From: Tieghemiomyces parasiticus
Lineage: Eukaryota; Kickxellomycota; Dimargaritomycetes; Dimargaritales; Dimargaritaceae
Assembly (NCBI GenBank): GCA_027575765.1
Contig: JANBPT010000261.1
Location: forward strand, 1 to 49,928
DNA length: 49,928 nucleotides
Reading direction: 5' to 3'
How positions within the stretch are numbered: the stretch's first letter is position 1; each line of letters begins with the position of its first letter. The translations under genes and the position numbers were made by a program. This document shows, piece by piece, positions 31,826 through 42,004 of the stretch. The notes under the pieces were generated by a model, which saw nothing but the letters and a program-made list of their open reading frames with translations, ran no database searches and was not told the origin of the DNA.

Positions 31826-34800
31826 GGCGGTGGTCAGAAATAAATAAATAAAAGGAGTTAGTAGTAGGTGGCGTCGTAAATGAAGGAAAGGAAGGTGCTG
31901 CGGCGGAAGGCTAATAAGGCGGGGGAGAGGAAATGAGAACCCACATAATCGGGTTGTCTAGAGCGGTGTCAAGGCTGATGACGTAGTAGGAGTAATGGGC
32001 GCGAGGGGAGGGAATGAGCGGTGTGAGTGGCGAAAGCGCAAGGGCAAGTCCCTACTGGCTCTAAATGAGCCAGTAGTGGTAGGGGAGAAGGCTAGATAGG
32101 TTGATGAATGAGAAAGGCCGCGACCCCAGTGCAACTTGGAGGTGTGGGTTACCAGGCTGGACGGTATAATTGAACGTGGTGTGGGCTAAGGCGATAACTA
32201 GAAAACAGAGTCGTAAGGAATACCGTGTAAGAAGTGGAAGGATGATATGTGACATCTAATACATTACTGCAATGGTCGGCCAGACTTGCCTCCGGGGACT
32301 GTCTTTATATGGCCACCACTGCAGAATGGTACGATTCGAGGTAGGCTCTGGCGCCGCAGCGTCATCACATGAGCGGGGCCTGAAGGGGCAGGGAAGGCCA
32401 GGGTGTGGGCGAGGGGGGAAGTATGGGAAATGGCCCAGGCCTGTTAGTACCTCGGGGCGTGATTTATTCCCGTGGGGAGGGAAATTTCGCGTCCCGGGGC
32501 CCGCCACCCCCTCCCCTCTACCGCTAGTAGTGGCGTGGCACACCTTCTAGCTTCTGCTCAGGGCTAATGACGTGCGGTTGGTGGTCTGCCAACGTTCACC
32601 ATGGAAACACGACGAAGATCGGGCGAGTGGGTACGGCAGGGTGGGCGCGATGTTAGTGGCTTCAGGGCGAAGCCGCCAATACATCGGCCGACTACGTGGC
32701 GCGAGTGGATATGGGCCTCTACTTGCAGTCGACCTGCCTTGCATTATCCACGTCCAGTCCTTCCATGGCTCAATAGCTTCATTTCTCGCCAACGAACAGA
32801 ATCACGCCAGGTACACAGTCCTGGTTCCGGTGGGTCTGAGTTCCGTGCAGGTGTTGTGTACTTCCTCTTAAACAACTGGCTAGTGCGGCGATGGATCAGC
32901 GCCGAGGGTTCCTCTATGGCGCGCACTACGCGTCTCTCGTGGCCCACCTGACTTGGCGTGTCCTTGCCTGTCCATAGGAGAAGCCGTAGGTTTTCGCCAA
33001 GCCCATCGCTCGAAAACTAACCAACCTGAGCGCACCCATTACACCACGCCACCTTTTTCGTATCTTTTTATCTGTCCGATGTCTTTTCGACGGGCCAGGC
33101 CTGGGCCACATCACGTCCAGTGTGCCGACCAACGGGGTGGGGCGGGACGGGACACGCTGGCCAGTGGAATTGCCTCACCTCGACTCCTGTCCGTCCTTTG
33201 CCCTTGCGCGCCGACTGATTTCAGCCAATCAACGTCTGGGGCCAGGATCATGTGGTTTGGGAGATCGTGGTAACGTGACCTGCATCATGTAGGAAAGGGG
33301 TGATAATGCGCCCAGAAGATCAACCTGCCAGATTCTGTACTTTAGCGGTCCATACCCAATGCCTGTGTTGTGACAATGAAATCATACGACCTTGGCAAGG
33401 TGTAAAAAATATATACCCAGCCATCGCCGCACTTGCTAACCATTTACCCATCCCACTCGGGCCTCTAAACTTCGGTGCTACCTAATATGGGCCTGGAGTA
33501 AACAGAACTGAGCCCATCTTATACTCCCCCGCCGTATTCGCTCGACCGATTGGGGGGGGGTTGTAGCCAGTGTGCCATGTACTAGTTTATTGACATATTT
33601 GTGTTCCCCGTTACACAGCTGTGGTCGTTCCGCACGGTCGCATATAAGAGAAGTGGCATCGGGATATTGTTGTACCAGTCACGCGGAATTATTTTTATCA
33701 GTGATTGCACCAGGCCTCTCCACTAGAAACCGACCTGGAACCTATAGAGTACGGCCCTTGCGATCATGAGTGTTGATTCTGTCGTGGTATGCATACCTTG
33801 ATGAGCGCAATAGTACAGAATCTGGCCCCCACCCCTGCAGTTCAGTACTGCTAGATGGCCACATGTCCACTTTCAACTCCACTGCTTTACCCCTGGATGG
33901 AGCACACATTGATCCCGTGACTTGCCGAGTCACATAGTCCCGGTCTCAGACTGGTTCGGAACAAGGCCTCGCTGTCGGGTCTTCCACTAGCAGAGTCGTT
34001 GCCAACCTTGGTCTACAGCTTGGATTGTCGTACATCGGCAGAGTTCGAGTAGGTCTGTACATGAGAGTGGTGAATAGGCCTCAACCACGAATTGACGTGC
34101 TGAATTGGGACAAAGATTCGGAATTGTTGGCTGCTTATATACGAACTCCACGCGACCGGGGGGGTATTCCCTTGTCCACCACTTGACCCCTACGTCCGTC
34201 AGATTTTGGCGGGCCTAAAACAGGGGGCCAGGTTAAGCCCTAAGTGTCGCTAACCCTGACCTTCATAAAACGACTCACCTCTTCGATACATCATCCCACC
34301 CATGCACCTCACGTTGGTACATTGTGTGAGCAATAGTCTAAGTGAACAAAAGCACTGGTTGTCGTGGTGGGCAAGGCCTCCCCATTGGCGCCTACATTTC
34401 CAATCCCAACTTTGTTGTGTGCCCACAGGGATGGATTTTTTCCCTACTATGACCCGAAAGGCATCACGTCGCTATGCATAGGATCTCCTCTACAGGCCTT
34501 CATGCCTCGTGCTGGACTCTAGGGCTACCACTATCCTAGGTACTCCACTGATTAAGGATTGATTAATCACCAACAGGCCCCTTACCATAAGGCCTGCAGT
34601 GTTACAGATACATGGCACCAGGTATTAATATCAAGGTCAGCGCGAGTCTAGACGCGCGTGGTCAGCAATAATAAATAATATACATGTCCGGTGACCGACC
34701 CTAGTGGGCACGTCGACCCCCTCACGAAACCAACCGTTGACGGTTTATAATGGCCAGCGCCTACCCTGTATTTCAACACGCACACCGTTCTGGTTCCCAT

Positions 34801-36014
34801 CACGTCAGTCCGGCCTGCTGTTAGACTACTTCTGGGGTCTCCTTTTCCGGATTCAGCGGTATGTATATTATGAATACGCATCCGCTGTTTTCGTCCATTG
34901 TCTGATTTGTCCACCCCGTCCCGCCCTTTCCCTATTGTACCCCTCGCTTTTCGTACTCACCTTGACGCTCATATGAAGTGGTTAGCCCTACAATACGTAG
35001 CACGTTACACACGGTTTGCCCCGTCTTGGTCAGGCAACTCTAATGTTGCACAGTAAAGCACCCCTCCCATAGCCCTGTCGGGTTCTTCCCGCTTAGCACC
35101 GTGCCATATCTGACGAAGAAGCCGCGATATTTAAATACTAATCCACTCTCTTCCACCTTCGCCAGCCTTTCCTCTGCTATTCCGTACTTGAATTCTAAGG
35201 TTTACATTTCTACCTGCGTATTTTCCTCTAGCGACTTTTACCGGTATTTGGCTACTTCATATTTACCGTACGTCGCGGCTAGATCGTACCATGCAATATC
35301 GAAAGTCTGGCATCGCTGGCTAGTGCGTCCTTTATTTATATAATTCCTAGTTGCCCCCACCATTCGTCTCTTTACCAAGGCCTAGCCAATCTCTTCGGAC
35401 CACTTTGCTCGCGCTCGGCCTCCTCTAATTCAGCATTCCAGCTTGTGTCTCCTAAATTCCCTGAACAACTTTATCTACATAATTAATCCTCACCATTAAT
35501 CAGTACAATGGCTGCTGCGGTTATATAACATAGGGAAACCTAGCCAGCCGCCCTTTCTATGAGCAACAATCGAACATTACTCTTTTTTCCAGTCTCACTC
35601 AGCCAGTATTGTATGTTCGTCCCAAATATTATTAGCCTTTGCAGTCTAGGTCGATCAGTTCGACCCAGAACCTGGCCACGTAAGGTCATTGTAAGCCCAT
35701 CATCCATGTGCGGGCACCGGCCCTTAAGTCTAGGTAGGTAGGTGGAAGCATAGCCTGTTGCACCCCCCCCAAGGGGAGATGACCTTTCTTTTCCAGCGCT
35801 GGACTCCTGCCTATCCTAGTGCTTCCTTGTCAACCATTTCAGAGCGAGACATGTAAGATACCCAATCCAGCCATTCAAGTACCACTGGTATATATGTTAA
35901 CCATCCGCCACTCAGTTGAAACCCCCCCCCCTCGTCTCGGACCTTAGAGATTTGCCTAAAAGCTCCTTCCCGAGGTATCACTTTTAATCCCTTCTTTAGC
36001 ACCATCCGGTTATT
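31826..36014. other. Largest gene-free stretch, 4.2 kb
   Basis: No exon, tRNA or repeat that I can support. 32260-33270 is G+C-rich with overlapping frames on both strands that match no family. From about 33300 on the sequence is closer to base-balanced and full of stops. It may hold eroded mobile elements or non-coding RNA genes, neither of which I can show. Confidence 0.45.
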
Positions 36015-36984
36015 ATGGTCGAAGTCGTTTATCGGGATACGATAGTGGTGCACGCTAATGCCTCGTCACGGATCGCGGACAGTCTCTCGTCATCTGAGTC
36101 AGTAGGAGAACTCGGCCACGTCGTCGTCAGGATCTCGGCCGAGAACTCCTCAGCCTCCACATCACCGCAGTCACATGCTACTCCGTCCGCAGCCGAACGG
36201 AATCCAGGGGCGCCCACAGAGGAAGTCGAGGAGCCACACCAGTCCACTCTGGTACCTGCTCACCTTGCCGAGCCTTCACCCGTTCTCGTCACTATTACCG
36301 CCACAGCCAGAGAACTTCAACCAACCTCGCCTAGTCCGTTGGGACGCTCCACCAGCGAACGGGGTCCCGGGGAGATCCCGTGGGTGGCGCCACCACACTT
36401 GACCAGCCCCGAGGAGCAGGTCGACAGGCTAAACAAAAACTGGCGGCACACATACAGTTTATTCAGCCTATGGCTCTGGATATGCTTTGCAATTTTCATA
36501 GTCCTCGTCCTAGTTGCCATCTTCCCGTTCCCGAACCGCTACATTGCCTTTGCGGTGCTCGGAATGGCCTTGGCCATTTGTATTGTATATACTCATGTAA
36601 GTTGCTAATCCGTCTGGGCGTGCAAGAGAGCGTGGGTAAGGAGTAATCTAGCGAAGGTAGCGATGTGCGGTAGCATTGTTTGGTACATTGATTCATTAAC
36701 GTGTGCTCAACCTAACCAACCTTTATGGCCCCATCTTGACTTTGTACGCACTCTTACAGCGTATTCACCGGAGAATCAAGGCGCTCGATACTCAGCGCAC
36801 TTTCCTGGCCACCCTGCTCTCCGAAGCCGGGAGTACAGTGCAGCTGGTTCCACTCGCCCCGCCGCCCCCGTCTTACCAATCAGCCCTCTCCGACCCACCC
36901 GCGTACGTAGCACCGACCAAGCCACCATCGCTCCGCAGTGTCCGATCGACCCACTCCGTCCAACCCCAAACGGCTGAAACCTAG
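36015..36984 (+). CDS. Two-TM membrane protein with two PPxY motifs
   Basis: Exons 36015-36596 and 36760-36984 join in phase 0 to 268 residues. Residues 1-140 are Ser/Thr/Pro-rich and soluble. Two membrane segments follow (about 149-169 WLWICFAIFIVLVLVAIFP, and 176-193), separated by a very short loop FPNRY, so both termini should face the same side. The tail has a basic helix RIHRRIKALDTQ and ends with two PPxY motifs (PPSY 230-233, PPAY 240-243). Such motifs bind WW domains of Nedd4/Rsp5 ubiquitin ligases. A two-TM hairpin with tandem PY motifs fits a membrane adaptor that brings the ligase to a compartment, as yeast Bsd2, Ear1 and Tre proteins do. That role is inference; I do not recognise the family. 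Confidence 0.75.
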
Positions 36985-37920
36985 AGCCGATAGCACCTTG
37001 GCAAAATCATGTACCATACTAATACAACTTCGACTGACCAACAAGCTCAAGGTGGGTCCGCGCACAGTCTATTTTTGTAGTTCATATATATCAATTTGCC
37101 TCTGACTTGGCTTGAAGGTTGCCTTCGACGGTCTGTGGTGACAATACGGCTGGTTGTGGCGGCCCGGTTCCCTGTGCCAATTGGTTTCGTTCGGGCTACT
37201 CAATATTGGCTATAGTGATACAGTACTTTCCTAAGCGAGTCTCGCAAACTTCTTATGAGAGGCATACTGGCCTGAATAAAGACTTGGCGCTAACCCAATG
37301 TATACACTACCGTATCATTTTACTTAGGTTTATAGTATTTTCCCCTCCCTCGGCAGACTGTTTCTCTACGTTTAGTGGCCATTGATTAGGGAACTGGGCA
37401 GAATATGAGCTATGCGTATAAAAAAAAATATGTGTGGGGGGGGGAGGGGGCTAAAAATAACCGATAATGTAAATGGAATAATGTATATCATTTGGCGGCT
37501 AAGGCCCTACAGATGTAATTGATCGTGTCTTCTCTCTCTCATTCTTTCCCTGCAGTATTGACGGCGACACGAGAAGTAGAAGGCCAACCCCGTTAACGGA
37601 CGTGTAAGTTCTAGCACGATATCTTCACCTTCTGTGGCCAGGATTAATCTCTCTTAGGCTTTATGAATCATTGGCAACCCCAACACACTCTTCCTCTACT
37701 TCTTCACCCTTTCCTACGCTGTACCCTTTTCCATACGACCCTTGGATTAAAGTAATGAACCAATGTAGGCTTGCCTTTTAATTGGCACCATATATATAGT
37801 CATCCCCTAAATTATAACTCCTTGTGACAGGGGCGTGACGTGATGATGTAGGGCAAGGGTTGGACGTGTTCGGAAAGAGAGTAGACACTTGCGATCCTCC
37901 CGTACCGTCAATGCCTAATA
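36985..37920. other. Intergenic region before right arm
   Basis: AT-rich. A CTGCAG/TATTGACGG...GGACGT/GTAAGTT stretch at about 37558-37605 has splice-like borders but encodes nothing recognisable. No supported gene. Confidence 0.45.
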
Positions 37921-37966
37921 CGCCAAAGTTCTACCTTATCGCTGCCAGCTTCAGTCGGGGACTCTA

Positions 37967-38513
37967 CTACACCCATCGTAGTTGCTTGCCCGTAACACTG
38001 GGTCGATCTACCTTCGACCGTTCACACAACATGAATTTTACGTGTTCACAACGGTCAAGTAAAAAATTGGCCTCCTGCCAGCTGTTATGCCGGTGTTCAT
38101 TTATTACATTGGGGTGATCAACTTTCGGTGGTATGGAGGGGCGGTCGAGGCGCAAAGGGAGTATACTCTCTCTACCGGACCATCGATTTGAATGGCGTAT
38201 CCACAAGTAGCGTCCACGTTCACCGTACACATACCGTGAGTCGATGTATTGGCTAGCCGTACGGTATTGCGAGGAAGCGCAGCATATTAGAAAACTGGTA
38301 CCCAGGGCTGTCGGGAGACCGGGAACAATGTGGTGGTTAGAGGAACCCCTCGCTGTACATAACATGCACCTACGGTCTAGCATATGGCGCCCATGTGATG
38401 ATCCAAATTACCGGGATAGAGGGAAGCATAGTAGAGGGGAGTGGCAAGCTAACCGATCCTGTCGATCAAGGTTTCTGATATTAGACCGGTCTCTAGGCAT
38501 GTTCATCCGAGGA
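37967..38513 (-). pseudogene. Right-arm copy of the 156-codon frame, interrupted
   Basis: Counterpart of 3787-4257. It reads from an ATG near 38502 (MPRDRSNIRNLDRQDRL) to a TAA where the left copy has TAT. It is then open again to 37967, past the point where the left copy stops. Each copy is thus broken at a different place. Coding status is doubtful. Confidence 0.25.
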
Positions 38514-38738
38514 GGCGAAGCCGATGGCCGAGCAATTTTCGATTACCTCCGCCCCCCTTGCGTCCCATTAGGTTTAGCTTAACCCCGCCCAACCTCTGCT
38601 TCCCCATGTGAATGCCGGGCGTTCCGTTCTTAATCTATTATATGGTGAATCAACCGACCAGTACAGCATCTACCGTTATGTCAATCTATTCCGCTTGTCA
38701 GGGGCATCTGTGGCCCTCGACCAACGATCTTCGCCTGA

Positions 38739-38942
38739 TCAATCGACTAAGGCAGGGTGTACTTTGCAGATCGAGGTAGCGAAGTGGAGAAGGACAGCCC
38801 TGCGAAACTGCCAGTGGTAAGGCCGTACAGAGGACGGGGCCAGGTCGAGGGGCGACCAGACCTCGTGCTGGCCTGTGTGGGGCAGGGTCCCAACGCTTAC
38901 CTCACCCGGCCGTTTATAACCTCCGCCCTCGCTCGAGTCCAT
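38739..38942 (-). other. 67-codon open frame, right copy
   Basis: Counterpart of 3351-3554 with about three residue changes (MDSSEGGGYKRPGEVSVG...). Intact, but lying in DNA that is almost invariant between the arms, so conservation alone does not show that it is translated. Confidence 0.25.
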
Positions 38943-39149
38943 TAGCCGCGTCACTTAGCACTTACTCAACCGGCCAGCTTCTTCCTGTACCCATAGCCCT
39001 TCAATTCTTACCACTACACGTTAGAAGCGGCCGCTCAAACCCCCCGGTTCCCTCGTTCGCTCCGTTCCATTCTCTCTCCATCTCCCTCGGCTCACATCTT
39101 CTACCGCTGATATTCATCGCACTCCCCTCCCTCAGGGACCTTGACAACA

Positions 39150-39587
39150 ATGCGTGCAAGCAAAACCTGCCTCACCGCCAAGGTCTTATGGGGAATGCTG
39201 GCGTGCTTCAACCTGGGCAGCGAGGCCCAACCCGTCAGCGGCATTGCCATGGATAACCATCGCCTTGGCCACCGCAGTATTGCTGATTTAAGCTACTCGT
39301 CCAATGGTATCGTCCACCACCGTCGTCACCTGCCCATAGAGACTAGGAAACGCGCCGCAAACAAAAAGGGCAATGACGGCAAAAAGGGACAAGACAAGAA
39401 TAACGACAACGATTCGAATCCCGGCCCTTACGGTGATAATAACGCGCTCGAGAAGATTAATGAAGGACAGAAGAGGAATCCCAAAGCGACCGAGGAGCCA
39501 AAAGCTGAGGTTACCCTCCGTAATTTACCTGTTCGCATCGACATGGGAGGCGATTCATCTGACAATGATGATCATGATACGGACTAG
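39150..39587 (+). CDS. Secreted small protein, right copy (145 aa)
   Basis: Paralogue of 2706-3143 in the inverted arm, same length and no indel. The signal peptide MRASKTCLTAKVLWGMLACF has a Lys inside the hydrophobic core, so export may be weaker. Then come HHRRH, a possible Kex2 site RKR, KKGNDGKKG, DNNALEKINE, the variable block (RNPKATEEPKAEV, about 109-121, against GYPLSYQPVEDDN in the other copy) and the same acidic tail. The upstream 208 bases match the other copy exactly, so both may be expressed alike. Its stop codon TAG (39585-39587) is one base from the stop of the convergent frame. The family is unknown. Confidence 0.7.
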   Translation: MRASKTCLTAKVLWGMLACFNLGSEAQPVSGIAMDNHRLGHRSIADLSYSSNGIVHHRRHLPIETRKRAANKKGNDGKKGQDKNNDNDSNPGPYGDNNALEKINEGQKRNPKATEEPKAEVTLRNLPVRIDMGGDSSDNDDHDTD

Positions 39588-39588
39588 T

Positions 39589-40060
39589 CTAGCGTGGCAC
39601 ATCCATCAATTGGTACGTAGTGTAGAGTATTTGAACCCTCCTGCGGTTTGACCACGTTATTTCGATGCTATCTCCATTATCTGCGATCCATTTGTATTCG
39701 TGGTGGACAATAAACGTGTCAACGCCAGTAACTACTGATTGCACCACATCCTTGTGAGTGCATCTCATTGGGACCTGTCTAATGCTATGGCTAGTAAGGT
39801 CGACTTCCCAGCGAGCACTTCTTGACCGTCCTGTAAGGCAAAGTCCAATGTCCAGGTGGTTTAAGCATGCCTGAGTTGGCACTGGGGCAGCGTCAGAGTA
39901 TCGTGGAGGTCTGGCGCGAACGACTAGCTCCTGGAGGTGGACCTGAGTCAGATAGCCAGGGTCGATGGCATTCAGTAGAGCGTCTCTGACCTTGGCAACC
40001 CCTCCAAGCCACCCGTCATGAAATGTACCCGTTGACAATGCTGGTTGTCGGTGGCGTTTA
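39589..40060 (-). other. Open frame without ATG, right copy intact
   Basis: Uninterrupted counterpart of the left-arm frame at 2230-2704: PKRHRQPALSTGTFHDGWLG...VHLQELVVRARPPR...LYTTYQLMDVPR, about 155 codons after an upstream TAA. There is no ATG before the conserved part, so it is either a terminal exon (an acceptor such as CCAG near 40042 is possible) or a remnant. No family is recognised. It ends one base from the secreted-protein gene. Confidence 0.35.
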
Positions 40061-40584
40061 GGGGTATCCCATTATCGTCAACCCTCTACCCCTACCAGTC
40101 CCCACACACGGGAGACCCATGTAACGACGAGAGAGGGTGCGAGAAAAGGCCTTGCAGCTGACCATCCCAAGCTGTCGCCCCATACTGTCTGCTATGTGGC
40201 CAAGCCTGGGAGCCTACCGAGAGGCATGGCCCGCATGGAATCGGGTTAGCTACGTATAAACTTTGGTGCAGGAAGGAGAAGAGGGGCTGATTCCGACCGG
40301 GAAAAGAATGCGTATGGCACCGTGGACTAATAGTCTTGGGGATACAGACTATATTTAAGGACCCGTACATTTAAGTCTAGTAGGCGCAGATAGACTAGAC
40401 CACCGGGGAAATAGATCTAGGAATGGCAAATGAGTACGTCTGTAAGCTGTATAGCGAGGGTCTGTCCCAGAATTGAATCGATCCACGGGGCTATTTGGCG
40501 CATTGGACACACCGTGGCTTTACCATGGGGAATGAAGCCCATGAACCTTTAGTTTCCTCATCCTCGTGGTTTTTTTTGTGGATA

Positions 40585-42004
40585 TCTGTAGTTTCGTAGG
40601 TAAAACTACCCTAGAAGAACTAAAGACTAACGGCCAGCAAACTTACAGACTACCTATGTTGGAACGTGTAAAGCGGGGGTTTGGTGATTGTGTGACAGCT
40701 ACCGTATATTGCATAGCGACCCCGGAGTGATTTTTATACTGGAAAGATATCCTGCATCCTTCATAATGGCTACTGTTAGGATTAGGAGGGAGCCCAAAGG
40801 ACGACAAGGCGAGGCGGGGCTAGCGTCTAAGCGGAACATGAAGACAGCTGTGAAGCTGCTGGATCTGTGATTGGGGATACTGAATGATGACAAATTTTAA
40901 AAGGATAAAGGCGGCGACGTCCAACGGAACAGGAAGGTTGGCGTCGTTGTAAAAGGATAACAGGTATATGAAACAATAGGAGATAGGTAGAGAATAGGGA
41001 GGGAGATGCCACAACTGATCGAATTAGTATTTCAGGGCGGAACACCAACCTAAGTCTTAGGCGAGGTATTTCGTAGTGGCCCGATAAGGGCCGAATAATT
41101 ATGCGGACCGCCATCCTCTAGAGGGGTAAGAAGAATAAGGGAAATGTGGGTCGCAGTTATGGTAGCGTCCGGTCAAGTTATCCTTGCCATCGATAATGGC
41201 CGGTCGCATTGTGGCTACCTGTGGTCACTACATCCGCTGCATGATTTGATTGGGCTTGAGTTTAAGGGGAGATCAGGTGGTTACCAAGGTCGCAATATTT
41301 CGAAACCACATGTTTCATGAAAGGCATTTCCAAGGCACATCCTACTTCAATTGTTCAAACATAATGTAGTGGGCAGACCTACGAAATGCTTTAGCTTGGA
41401 ATGGGGGTGTGTGTGCGACGATAGGATGAGGTGTACGAGATAGCCATGCTGTGGAAGGTTCCTTTTTCCGTATCCCTTATTGACCCAGTCGCAGGTTTCT
41501 TTATCGCTCCCCTCCCTTCAGTGACTACGTTGGCAAATAGTTACACGGTCGCAGGCAATTCCAAGCCGAGTTCTAACCATGCTCTCGATGTAGATAGTAT
41601 TACAGTAGACTTTATTTCAGATCAAATAGCCATAGAGGGGCGTATTGAAGGTGAGGAGGTAATGAGCAGGCGAGAGGTGACGACTGTAGTGTCTAAGGGG
41701 GGTCTTGCGGGCTCAGGTTCCATGACAAAATGTAAATAAATAAAACAGGACGATCAACAGAAAATACGTTTGCGGCGGACATAGACCGGTTCGATGGCCA
41801 GCAGAAAGTGAAAAATATGGTGGAGGGAAAAATGGAACGGGTTAGAATACCACAAGACAGACGGTGAAGGGAGCAAAATCATACGCAGGGGCCATTGTAC
41901 ACTGAACGCAGGGAGAGGGTGGTGGGGGAAACAGAGGTCCGATATTTAGACCACCAAAGTAGAACAACGATAATTAGACCCCAGTTGAGGTGTGGAGTCC
42001 GTTG
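40585..42004. other. Intergenic region right of the arm
   Basis: About 40615-41010 is the second copy of the worn direct repeat. A 102-codon frame at 41431-41739 has no recognisable feature and is left out. AAATAAATAAAACAGG near 41737 is on the + strand, with no + gene upstream to use it. Confidence 0.5.
40615..41010 (+). repeat. Worn direct repeat, copy 2
   Basis: Best match to 4915-4985 around CCTGCATCCTTC (40751) and GGACGACAAGGCGAGGCGGGGCTAGCG (40799). Same orientation as copy 1, although the neighbouring arms are inverted. Confidence 0.5.

Larger units (their letters stand above)
37921..40584 (-). repeat. Right arm of the 2.66-kb inverted duplication
   Basis: Reverse-orientation partner of about 1709-4370. 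It carries the same order of elements: a worn long frame (37967-38520, -), a 67-codon frame (38739-38942, -), the secreted-protein gene (39150-39587, +) and the tail-to-tail frame (39589-40060, -). The match ends at GTGGATAT, 40577-40584. The mariner remnant next to the left arm is absent here. Confidence 0.93.

Noticed and set aside
1709..40584. Whole segment as one giant transposon with long terminal inverted repeats
   Set aside because: The interior holds unrelated housekeeping genes and no transposase, integrase, tyrosine recombinase or polymerase, and I found no target-site duplication at the outer arm ends.
41431..41739. 102-codon plus-strand frame
   Set aside because: It lies alone in intergenic DNA with no domain, splice context or conservation that I can see.
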